This document shows, one piece after another, positions 1 through 5,882 of a DNA stretch of 5,887 nt. The stretch covers positions 1-5,887 of the forward strand of contig DLMV01000058.1 in assembly GCA_002478225.1 (NCBI GenBank), read 5' to 3'. A model generated the notes under the pieces. The model was not told the DNA's origin. It searched no databases and worked only from the letters and a program-made list of their open reading frames with translations. A program made the translations under genes and the position numbers. This DNA is from Deltaproteobacteria bacterium UBA7527 (GTDB taxonomy: Bacteria > Desulfobacterota > Syntrophorhabdia > Syntrophorhabdales > Syntrophorhabdaceae). Each line of letters starts with the position of its first letter. The first letter of the stretch is position 1.

Positions 1-60
1 CTGTATAAGTATCCATAATTATCAATATTTAAAAACTTAATTATAGCCAACATAAAATCT

Positions 61-88
61 ATTTTATACTGTATAAATTATTTGTCAA
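61..88 (-). promoter_or_regulatory. Candidate sigma70-type promoter reading leftward out of the window
   Basis: On the minus strand TTGACA (88-83, a 6/6 match to the -35 consensus) is followed by a 16-base spacer and TAAAAT (66-61, 5/6 to the -10). Transcription would start near base 54 and leave the window. AT-rich DNA gives chance -10 boxes easily, but an exact TTGACA at correct spacing is less likely by chance. It probably serves the next leftward gene, which is not in the window. Confidence 0.5.
64..76. promoter_or_regulatory. 13-bp palindrome overlapping the left promoter (possible operator)
   Basis: TTATACTGTATAA reads as two 6-bp inverted arms around a central T. It covers half of the -10 box and part of the spacer of the promoter at 61-88, where a repressor would block RNA polymerase. 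The right half of the same element (CTGTATAA) recurs at 1-8, with its other half cut off by the window edge; the two centres are 68 bp apart. No specific regulator is recognised. The high AT content makes chance palindromes a real alternative. Confidence 0.3.
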
Positions 89-399
89 GAAAAAAATTAA
101 TGTTCTGGAAAATAATTCACTTGAAGTCTCGCAATAGTCTTATAAAATATTGTTATTATTACTCATTTTGTTTTCTAAAAAAATTGTCCAGGAAAAAGAT
201 GTATTCGCATATCTTCAGGCCGATCTAAACATCATGTAAATTCTTACATATTATATGCAATAAATTGATATTATTGTTATTATGAAGCTTTTTATATACT
301 GTCTAAAACATACGTAAATAGTATTTATACACTATAATTAAACAATATACAGTACTCTCCGGCGGTTCGTTCTTGCAGGATCTTTATAAATTAAGATGA

Positions 400-594
400 T
401 TATTTGTTTGCTGAGATGGGGAAATCTATCTCGATAGCGCCTGCAGAACACTCAGCCGCACAGAAACCGCATTCCTCGCAAAATTCCTGGTCAATAAAGG
501 CCTTCTCATCTTTCATGCATATAGCTTGTGGAGGACAAACCTCTATGCAGCTTTTGCACCCGGTGCACAACCCCTCATTGATCCTCGGTATCAT
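400..594 (-). CDS. Small 2[4Fe-4S] ferredoxin, coupled to the upstream flavoenzyme
   Basis: A 64-aa bacterial-type ferredoxin, expected to be a soluble cytoplasmic low-potential electron carrier. Counting from the ATG at 594, two four-cysteine motifs are complete: C10, C13, C16, C20 followed by Pro, and C39, C42, C45, C49. Each is C-x2-C-x2-C-x3-C and would bind one [4Fe-4S] cluster. The second motif has Ser where Pro usually follows the last Cys, and an extra Cys (C26) lies between the motifs. The ATG shares its A with the TGA stop of the reductase gene. A TTG one codon earlier (597) would also work and lies 7 bases from the AGGGA at 605-609, so the start is uncertain by one residue. The overlap implies translational coupling; the likely partner is the reductase encoded just upstream. 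The protein is too short for the larger ferredoxin-like subunits of oxidoreductase complexes. Confidence 0.9.
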   Translation of the reverse strand: MIPRINEGLCTGCKSCIEVCPPQAICMKDEKAFIDQEFCEECGFCAAECSAGAIEIDFPISANK

Positions 595-2522
595 CAAAGC
601 ACCATCCCTAAGCGGTATCCGTCATGGATCGCATTATTAAGCCGTCTTGGCCTTTTTGCATCACCTATGACGTATACCTCTTTTGCCAGTGTCTGGTCCT
701 TCCATTGGGCATCTGCATCCATCTCAGCAACTACAATGCTATCGGTCTCGACATTCTGCGCCTTCGCTCCATTAAGGTAAAGCATGCCCTTCCCTATCCG
801 GCTCACGCTTGTGTTCATCAGGAATACTGCCTTTTTCTCTTTCATCAGCTTTATATACTGCCAGAGGTAAAAGGGGTTTACGTCCCGTCCGAGCTTGACG
901 CCTTCTTCGATGATCGTCAAAAGGTAGTCTTCCTGTCTTAGAAGAAAGATCGCTACGCCGAGCCCTGCCCCGCCTCCACCGATGATCGCCACCCTTTTCC
1001 CGGGCCTTTGTCCCTTTACCATAATATCCGAAGGAGTAAGGAAAGACCCATTGTCGATCACCGCGTATTGCCTGACCGTAGCGCCTGTCGCTATCACGGC
1101 AGCATCGTACGACCCTTTCCGTATTCCATCAGGGGTACATTCTTCCCCGTAACGGATCGTAACTCCTGATTTCCTGCATTCTGCCTCGAGCGTCATTACC
1201 GGCCTCAACAGTTCAACGGCTCCATCGTCGACCATGGAGGCTAAACGGATATTTCCTCCCGGGACATCGTTCTTTTCGAAAATAACGACCTCGTGGCCCC
1301 GCTTGGCAGCTATTGCGCCGCACTGAAGCCCCGAAGGTCCTCCTCCTATGATCGCGACCTTTTTTCTTTCGGGGGCCTTCTGAAAGCCATAATAACCCCA
1401 TTCCGGCTCCCTTTCGTGACCGACAGTAGGTCTTACAGAGCACATGATGGGCTGATGATAATAAAGCCTCGAAAAACAGAGGTTGCATGCGATGCAGGGC
1501 ACGATCTCGTTTTCGCGTTCTTCTGCAACCTTGCGCGGCAGCTCAGGGTCGGCTATCATCGGGCGGCACATCTCCCAGAAATCGATCATATTCCCTGCGA
1601 TCGCCCTCTCCGGTATATCAGGGGTAAACTGCCGGAAGGCCATCATAACGGGCACGTTGACATTCTTCTTGACCGCTTCAGCGATAGGCAGCCAGTGCCC
1701 CATAGGGACATCCCTTGTGATAACGGATTGCGAAGATTCATGCCAGCCGATCGTCACGCTAACATAGTCTGCACCGGCCTCTTCAGCGATGCGGAAGCTC
1801 TCGATGCTTTCTTCCATCGTATTGCCGCCCCGATCATCGAGCAGCTCATGGCCGCAGAGCCTGATGCCGACAGGCATGGTCCCTGTTTCTGCCTTGATGC
1901 CCTGGAGCACCTCGACCATCAGCCTGCATCTGCTCCTGATGTCGCCGCCATATTCATCCTGCCGCTTATTGGTATAACGGGATATGAAGGTTGAGAGAAG
2001 ATAGCCAACTATGCCCGATATCTCGATCATGTCAAAACCCGCCGCCTTCGCCCTCTTTGCCGCATCTATATGGTCCTTCAGCGAAGCCTTGATCTCTTCT
2101 TTGGTGATCTCCCTGGGCGGTTTGAAATAAGAAAGCTTTTGAGGCACCACCGAAGGCATGAGGCAGTAATCCAATTCAACGCCGCCTTCCCTGCCGCAGT
2201 GAAGTATCTGTATGCATGACAGGGCGCCGTTCTTTTTGATGACATCTGCGATACGAGCCAATCCCGGGATGAAGCGATCATCCCATATGGCCATCATCCC
2301 CTTGAAACCCTTCCCCTCGCCTTTTTTGTCGGGATAAGCCCCCTGGGTGGTGACAATGCCTGCCCCACCCTTTGCCTGGGCCTCCATATATGCGACCTCC
2401 CTGTCGCTGACGAAACCATCGCCGAAGGGAAAATTTGTCTCTGTAGCGGCATATTTAATTCGGTTCTTTGTCTCCAGATGGCCTATGCGGCCCGGTGAAA
2501 AGATATGGGGGTATCGATCCAT
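594..2522 (-). CDS. NAD(P)H-dependent FMN/[4Fe-4S]/FAD oxidoreductase (Old Yellow Enzyme family, 2,4-dienoyl-CoA reductase-like)
   Basis: A 642-aa cytoplasmic flavoprotein with the full three-domain layout of FadH and trimethylamine dehydrogenase. Residues 1-335 form the FMN TIM barrel: QILHCGR (105-111), the Y174 in GYLL and the H261 in GWHES align with the catalytic Tyr/His pair of E. coli FadH, followed by NKRQDEYGG (185-193). Cysteines 343, 346, 349 and 361 (C-x2-C-x2-C-x11-C) bind a [4Fe-4S] cluster. An FAD site follows (GGGPSG 393-398, E416), then an NAD(P)H-type fold (GGGGAG 515-520, with E539/E540 suggesting NADH) and a C-terminal FAD motif (VIGDA 618-622). The family reduces activated C=C bonds, passing electrons from NAD(P)H through FAD and the cluster to FMN; the substrate here cannot be read from sequence. 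AGGGG at 2530-2534, 7 bases before the ATG, supports the start. It lies 37 bases after the phosphorylase gene and overlaps the ferredoxin gene. The enzyme family is secure; calling it fadH would be a guess. Confidence 0.93.
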   Translation of the reverse strand: MDRYPHIFSPGRIGHLETKNRIKYAATETNFPFGDGFVSDREVAYMEAQAKGGAGIVTTQGAYPDKKGEGKGFKGMMAIWDDRFIPGLARIADVIKKNGALSCIQILHCGREGGVELDYCLMPSVVPQKLSYFKPPREITKEEIKASLKDHIDAAKRAKAAGFDMIEISGIVGYLLSTFISRYTNKRQDEYGGDIRSRCRLMVEVLQGIKAETGTMPVGIRLCGHELLDDRGGNTMEESIESFRIAEEAGADYVSVTIGWHESSQSVITRDVPMGHWLPIAEAVKKNVNVPVMMAFRQFTPDIPERAIAGNMIDFWEMCRPMIADPELPRKVAEERENEIVPCIACNLCFSRLYYHQPIMCSVRPTVGHEREPEWGYYGFQKAPERKKVAIIGGGPSGLQCGAIAAKRGHEVVIFEKNDVPGGNIRLASMVDDGAVELLRPVMTLEAECRKSGVTIRYGEECTPDGIRKGSYDAAVIATGATVRQYAVIDNGSFLTPSDIMVKGQRPGKRVAIIGGGGAGLGVAIFLLRQEDYLLTIIEEGVKLGRDVNPFYLWQYIKLMKEKKAVFLMNTSVSRIGKGMLYLNGAKAQNVETDSIVVAEMDADAQWKDQTLAKEVYVIGDAKRPRRLNNAIHDGYRLGMVL

Positions 2523-2529
2523 TGCGGGT

Positions 2530-2534
2530 CCCCT
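2530..2534 (-). promoter_or_regulatory. Ribosome binding site of the flavoenzyme gene
   Basis: AGGGG on the minus strand, 7 bases before the ATG at 2522, inside the 37-base gap after the phosphorylase stop. The gap has an A run on the coding strand but no terminator, which favours read-through from the phosphorylase gene. Confidence 0.7.
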
Positions 2535-2559
2535 GCTTTAGATTTTTTTTAATGCGCGG

Positions 2560-4980
2560 CTAAACATCAAGCGACGTTATGTGCCATATATTTTCGGCAT
2601 ATTCCCTGATAGCCCTGTCGCTCGAAAATTTTCCAGACCGTGCAACGTTCAGAACGGCCATTTTTGTCCACCGGTCGTGTTCCCTGTAGGCCTTTGCGAC
2701 CTCCTCCTGGCAGGCAACGTATGAGGCATAATCCGCCAGGACGCAATAATGGTCGCCGTTGAGAAGGCTGTTCACTATAGGCTGAAAATATCCACGGTTC
2801 TCGGGTGAGAAAAAGTCGCTCGACAGCTGGTCGATCGCCTGTGCAAGTTCCTTGTTCTGCTCTATATACTGACGGGGATTGTAATTGCGGCGCAACTTGA
2901 TGATCTCATCGGCAGTCAATCCGAAAAGGAAGAAGTTCTCCTCTCCGACCTCTTCACGTATCTCGACGTTCGCCCCGTCCAGGGTGCCAATCGTCAGAGA
3001 TCCGTTAAGGGCAAATTTCATATTGCCTGTTCCGGATGCTTCGTAGCCTGCGGTAGAGATCTGTTCTGACAGCTCAGCGGCAGGCATAATGAGCTGCGCG
3101 AGCGTTACGCCGTAATTTGGAACAAAGACCACCTGCAATTTATCTCTCACCTGCGGATGGGCCGATATGACCTCTGCAACGTTGTGGATAAGCTTGATGA
3201 TCAGCTTACACATCATGTATCCCGGAGCGGATTTGCCGGAGAACATGATGGTCCTCTGCGTAAAATCCTTGTCGATCCTGCCCTCTCTGATCCTGTTATA
3301 AAGGGTAATTGCATGAAGCACGTTTAAGAGCTGGCGCTTATATTCGTGGAATCTTTTGACCTGGCAGTCAAGAAGAAATTGCGGGTTGAAGGACAGATCG
3401 AAGTCATCTTCCAGGACTTTCAGGAGCCTCACCTTGTTGCTTTCTTTGATCCTGGCAAAACGCTTGATAAATTCGCCGTCTTCGGCAAATGGTTCGAGCT
3501 TCCTGAGCTCTTCAAGGTCTTTTGTCCATCCGTCGCCTATCGCCTCATTGATCAGTTCAGAAAGATCGGGGTTTGCTTCGAGAAGCCATCGCCTGTGCGT
3601 GATCCCGTTGGTGATATTTTGAAACCGTTCCGGGAACATTAGGTAAAAATCCGGGAAGACATTTGTTTTCAGCAATTCCGAATGAAGCCTGGAAACGCCG
3701 TTCACGGCATGACTCCCGACGATCGCAAGCCTGGCCATATGAATCGTTTTTTCTCCATCCCCTGTTACTATGGCCACATTCTTATATCTGTCGGGCTCGT
3801 CAGGAAACCGCCGCGCAACGTAGACGAGAAACTTTCTGTCGATCTCCTTAATGATCTGAAGGTGGCGGGGAAGCAGGTTGCCCAGAAGTCCTTCTGGCCA
3901 TGTTTCAAGGGCTTCGGGGAGTATCGTGTGGTTGGTATAGCCAAAGGTATTCATCGTTATTTTCTGAGCCACGTCCCATGACAGCCCTTCCTCATCTATG
4001 AGGATCCTCATAAGTTCAGCGATCGAGATCGACGGGTGCGTATCATTGAGCTGTATTGCAACCTTTTCCGGCAGAGCATTGAAATTCAGATGAAATTTCT
4101 TATAACGCCTCATGATGTCACTAAGTGTTGCGGCTACGAAAAAATACTGCTGCTTGAGGCGCAGCTCTTTCCCCGCAAAAGAAAGATCGTTTGGATAGAG
4201 GACCTTCGAAATGTTCTCGCTGTTATTTTTGTCCTCAACGGCTTTTACATAATCGCCGCTGTTAAAGTATTGAAAATCAAAGTCTCTTGTTGATTTTGCC
4301 GCCCAGAGCCGGAGGGTGTTGACAACCTCGTTGCGGTATCCCGGGATCGGGTAATCATAGGCCATTGCCATGATCTCGTCAGTATCCACCCATTGCGTTT
4401 TACCGCCGGAATGGACATCGACGCGGCCATAGAAATGAACTGGATAGAGAAGCTCAGGCCGTGCGAACTCCCAGGGGTTTCCGTACCTGAGCCAGTTGTC
4501 GGGGGCCTCTGTTTGATAACCGTCCTTTATCTTTTGGGTAAAGATGCCATACTCATAACGGATCCCGTATCCATAACAGGGATACTGGAGCGTTGCCATA
4601 GAGTCAAGGAAGCAGGCCGCCAGCCTCCCGAGGCCGCCGTTGCCAAGTCCGGCGTCCCACTCATACTCAAGCGCATCTTCAAGGGTAATGGCAAGGACAT
4701 CCACATCCTTTCGATATTCGTCGACAAGATTGAGGTTGATGAGATAGTTCTTCAGCAGTCTTCCAAGGAGAAACTCCAGTGAGAGATAATATAACCGTTT
4801 CGCATCCACCTTGTAATAATACTGCTGCGTCTTGATCCATCTCTTGACAAGCTGTGTCCGTACGGAAAGTACAATCGCGTTATATTTGTCCCTTTCCGTC
4901 GCCGAATACATATCCTTCGAGAGTGAGTAGGTAAGATGGTTGAGAATGGTCTGCTTATAGTCATGTTTCTCTAATGCCAT
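2560..4980 (-). CDS. glgP: Glycogen/starch/maltodextrin phosphorylase (GT35 family)
   Basis: An 806-aa cytoplasmic, PLP-dependent alpha-glucan phosphorylase that splits terminal alpha-1,4 glucose units with phosphate to give glucose-1-phosphate. The length matches bacterial family members of about 800-815 aa. Conserved parts in order: GNGGLGRLAACFLDSMA (113-129) at the active site, LNDTHP (311-316), TNHT with the catalytic-loop H351, EALETWP (356-362), THRRW (461-465), VKRFHEYKRQ (541-550) with phosphate/PLP contacts K542, R543 and K548, and EASGTGNMKF (647-656), where K655 is the PLP Schiff-base lysine. There is no N-terminal extension like the phosphorylated one of the animal enzymes, so control is probably transcriptional or by metabolites. 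GAGGGAG at 4991-4997 supports the ATG at 4980, although the 10-base spacing is a little long. No other glycogen gene is present in the window. A maltodextrin preference (malP) cannot be excluded. Confidence 0.97.
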   Translation of the reverse strand: MALEKHDYKQTILNHLTYSLSKDMYSATERDKYNAIVLSVRTQLVKRWIKTQQYYYKVDAKRLYYLSLEFLLGRLLKNYLINLNLVDEYRKDVDVLAITLEDALEYEWDAGLGNGGLGRLAACFLDSMATLQYPCYGYGIRYEYGIFTQKIKDGYQTEAPDNWLRYGNPWEFARPELLYPVHFYGRVDVHSGGKTQWVDTDEIMAMAYDYPIPGYRNEVVNTLRLWAAKSTRDFDFQYFNSGDYVKAVEDKNNSENISKVLYPNDLSFAGKELRLKQQYFFVAATLSDIMRRYKKFHLNFNALPEKVAIQLNDTHPSISIAELMRILIDEEGLSWDVAQKITMNTFGYTNHTILPEALETWPEGLLGNLLPRHLQIIKEIDRKFLVYVARRFPDEPDRYKNVAIVTGDGEKTIHMARLAIVGSHAVNGVSRLHSELLKTNVFPDFYLMFPERFQNITNGITHRRWLLEANPDLSELINEAIGDGWTKDLEELRKLEPFAEDGEFIKRFARIKESNKVRLLKVLEDDFDLSFNPQFLLDCQVKRFHEYKRQLLNVLHAITLYNRIREGRIDKDFTQRTIMFSGKSAPGYMMCKLIIKLIHNVAEVISAHPQVRDKLQVVFVPNYGVTLAQLIMPAAELSEQISTAGYEASGTGNMKFALNGSLTIGTLDGANVEIREEVGEENFFLFGLTADEIIKLRRNYNPRQYIEQNKELAQAIDQLSSDFFSPENRGYFQPIVNSLLNGDHYCVLADYASYVACQEEVAKAYREHDRWTKMAVLNVARSGKFSSDRAIREYAENIWHITSLDV

Positions 4981-4990
4981 AGAATATTCT

Positions 4991-4997
4991 CTCCCTC
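4991..4997 (-). promoter_or_regulatory. Ribosome binding site of glgP with a palindromic spacer
   Basis: GAGGGAG on the minus strand lies 10 bases before the ATG at 4980. The spacer itself (4981-4990) is the perfect palindrome AGAATATTCT. The site supports the chosen start. Confidence 0.6.
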
Positions 4998-5019
4998 ATT
5001 ATTATTTTGCATGATACCT

Positions 5020-5256
5020 TTATTTCCTTGCCAATCTTTTTTGACGCCCTTTCTTTTTTCTATTTTCATCGTCCTTTAAGTACATTATTCCGAGGCCCGT
5101 ACAAACAAGGACTATAACAACGGAAAAGAAGACCTTTAAATCTCCCGCAGCATAGATCAACGAATAGACCATGATAAAAAGAAAGACTGCCGCTATAGCA
5201 AGAAGGATAACGCCTTTTATTTTTATAGCATTCATGTATAGACACCGTTTCACCAT
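5020..5256 (-). CDS. Small two-helix membrane protein with a basic C-terminal tail (unknown function)
   Basis: I do not recognise this protein. From the ATG at 5256 it is 78 aa. A short basic N-terminus (K3, R4, K12, K14) is followed by two hydrophobic segments, about residues 15-37 and 41-60, and an 18-residue tail with ten Lys/Arg. By the positive-inside rule both ends should face the cytoplasm, giving a hairpin in the inner membrane. The frame is also open to a GTG at 5274, but no SD precedes that codon. The ATG at 5235 (71 aa) has only a weak GGTG seven bases upstream. None of the three starts is clearly best, so the N-terminus is uncertain. Its stop is 39 bases before the phosphorylase ATG, which suggests co-transcription. 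The basic tail could touch nucleic acid, ribosomes or acidic lipids, but that is speculation. Confidence 0.6.
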   Translation of the reverse strand: MVKRCLYMNAIKIKGVILLAIAAVFLFIMVYSLIYAAGDLKVFFSVVIVLVCTGLGIMYLKDDENRKKKGRQKRLARK

Positions 5257-5361
5257 TCTATCAAAACTTTCCACGAAAAAAAACGGAAAATCAATGAATC
5301 CCGGTATGATCCTTTAAGTGTCTTTCAGGGACGCATTGAATTATTGTCGAATTTTACAAAA

Positions 5362-5389
5362 ATAATATGTTCGATCGCTGAATGCTAAA
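5362..5389 (-). promoter_or_regulatory. Weak promoter candidate upstream of the membrane protein and glgP
   Basis: On the minus strand TTTAGC (5389-5384, a poor -35) lies 16 bases from TATTAT (5367-5362, 5/6 match to the -10). It is in the only sizeable gap upstream of the membrane protein and phosphorylase genes, so position favours it more than sequence does. Read-through from the promoter at 5772-5799 is the alternative. Confidence 0.25.
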
Positions 5390-5407
5390 CGGCTGATATA
5401 TGCTGGA

Positions 5408-5424
5408 GGGGCTATTCAAGCCCC
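5408..5424 (-). terminator. Short hairpin just after the exported-protein gene, possible weak terminator
   Basis: GGGGCT and AGCCCC form a perfect 6-bp stem with a 5-base loop, starting 8 bases past the stop codon at 5433. No T tract follows on the minus strand, so it is not a standard intrinsic terminator. It may only slow transcription or protect the mRNA 3' end. Confidence 0.35.
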
Positions 5425-5432
5425 GGCAGGTT

Positions 5433-5735
5433 TTAGTCGAACTGACCGAGCGGCCTTACAAACGTGTACTCGGCCGGCTCCCTAATAAATGCATCGAATG
5501 CCTGCTGGCCTGATCCGGACATCATCGCAAATGGCGCTGTGGCGATAAGACCTGCACAGCCAAGACCGAAGGCCGCTATGCCTATAGGACGCGTAACAAG
5601 CAGGTCAATGATATACGCCTCGGCACGTCCTGTTGCTTTATACGATTTCTTTTCCATGTCCTGACAGTATCCAGGCGTCACCGCTATTCCAAAGATCAAG
5701 ATCGTTAATAAAGCATAAAAGGTAATTTTTTTCAT
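5433..5735 (-). CDS. Small exported or membrane-anchored protein with paired RPxG motifs (unknown function)
   Basis: A 100-aa protein from the ATG at 5735. AGGGGG at 5742-5747 lies 6 bases upstream, whereas the in-frame ATG at 5753 has no SD and would add six residues before the signal. The N-terminus is a Sec-type signal: two Lys, a hydrophobic core at about 4-18, then TPGYCQD with probable cleavage near residue 24-26. C24 does not sit in a proper lipobox, so a lipoprotein is unlikely. A second hydrophobic, Gly/Ala-rich segment spans about 51-71. RPIG (49-52) and RPLG (94-97) bracket it, and FIREPAEYTFVRPLG (83-97) closes the protein. I recall similar short proteobacterial proteins with a central hydrophobic stretch and an EPAxYTFxRPLG-like end, without a known role; that memory is unchecked. 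It is probably in the periplasm or inner membrane. A separate promoter lies just upstream. Confidence 0.75.
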   Translation of the reverse strand: MKKITFYALLTILIFGIAVTPGYCQDMEKKSYKATGRAEAYIIDLLVTRPIGIAAFGLGCAGLIATAPFAMMSGSGQQAFDAFIREPAEYTFVRPLGQFD

Positions 5736-5741
5736 ATCATG

Positions 5742-5747
5742 CCCCCT
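5742..5747 (-). promoter_or_regulatory. Ribosome binding site deciding the start of the exported protein
   Basis: AGGGGG on the minus strand, 6 bases before the ATG at 5735. It lies downstream of the alternative ATG at 5753 and so excludes that codon as the main start. Confidence 0.75.
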
Positions 5748-5771
5748 GTTCATTACAAAGTATATTTGACT

Positions 5772-5799
5772 ATTATACCATTAATTTGTTTTTAATCAA
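5772..5799 (-). promoter_or_regulatory. Extended -10 sigma70-type promoter for the exported-protein gene
   Basis: On the minus strand TTGATT (5799-5794) is followed by a 16-base spacer and a perfect TATAAT (5777-5772), directly preceded by TGG, which gives the TGn extended -10 element. An A-rich tract (5801-5806 on this strand) lies just upstream of the -35. Transcription would begin near 5765, leaving about 30 bases of leader before the ATG at 5735 with its strong SD. It is the best promoter match upstream of the five-gene array. Confidence 0.7.
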
Positions 5800-5814
5800 G
5801 TTTTTTCTATTAAT

Positions 5815-5882
5815 GGGGCTCACGTCGCCCCCTCCACGAGCAGAAGCCCGTGGAGCCTCCTCCTCTCGCCCGAGAACGGGCT
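5815..5882. repeat. Cluster of GC-rich inverted repeats at the right edge
   Basis: Three stems lie side by side: GGGGC/GCCCC (5815-5831, 7-base loop), CTCCACG/CGTGGAG (5832-5855, 10-base loop) and GCCCG/CGGGC (5868-5881, AGAA loop). A competing long-range pair, AGCCCGT (5845-5851) with ACGGGCT (5876-5882), would break the second and third stems, so two folds are possible. No T tract follows on either strand, so these are not ordinary intrinsic terminators. The density of stems is out of keeping with the AT-rich DNA beside it. It could be the end of an IS200/IS605-type element, a REP-like repeat or part of a structured RNA continuing past 5887. No transposase gene is visible. Confidence 0.5.

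Larger units (their letters stand above)
1..399. other. AT-rich non-coding stretch downstream of the ferredoxin gene
   Basis: This stretch has no credible complete gene and is far richer in A and T than the coding region to its right. It lies after the ferredoxin stop codon, so it should hold the 3' end of that transcript. I see no strong GC stem followed by a T tract on the minus strand that would serve as an intrinsic terminator. It does contain a good leftward sigma70-type promoter with an overlapping palindrome (61-88), annotated separately, and several short AT-only palindromes and direct repeats that base composition alone can explain. The likeliest reading is an intergenic region between this operon and another leftward gene outside the window. 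Confidence 0.6.

Noticed and set aside
121..148. Plus-strand promoter-like pair TTGAAG, 16 bases, TAAAAT
   Set aside because: No gene on the plus strand follows it, the -35 is only 4/6, and such matches are expected in AT-rich DNA.
193..215. Minus-strand stem AAGAT/ATCTT followed by a few T as a terminator of the ferredoxin transcript
   Set aside because: A 5-bp stem with one G-C pair and a 10-base loop is too weak, and it lies about 180 bases past the stop codon.
190..229. Plus-strand nine-codon open frame after AGGA (ATG at 199-201)
   Set aside because: A peptide this short in AT-rich DNA with no gene downstream on that strand is best explained by chance.
148..283. 12-bp direct repeat TATTGTTATTAT at 148-159 and 272-283
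   Set aside because: It is low-complexity sequence made mostly of T and A; two copies in such DNA are not significant without more copies.
315..327. Palindrome TAAATA-G-TATTTA
   Set aside because: It is built almost only from A and T in an AT-rich stretch and is not placed over a convincing promoter.
1293..1994. 233-aa open frame on the plus strand
   Set aside because: It lies wholly antisense within the well-conserved flavoenzyme gene. Its translation shows no recognisable domain, so it is a shadow of that gene's codon usage.
2541..2550. T run in the phosphorylase-reductase gap as a terminator
   Set aside because: The T run is on the plus strand. On the transcribed minus strand it reads as A and no stem precedes it.
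4393..4782. 129-aa open frame on the plus strand
   Set aside because: It is antisense to conserved glycogen phosphorylase sequence and has no recognisable motif.
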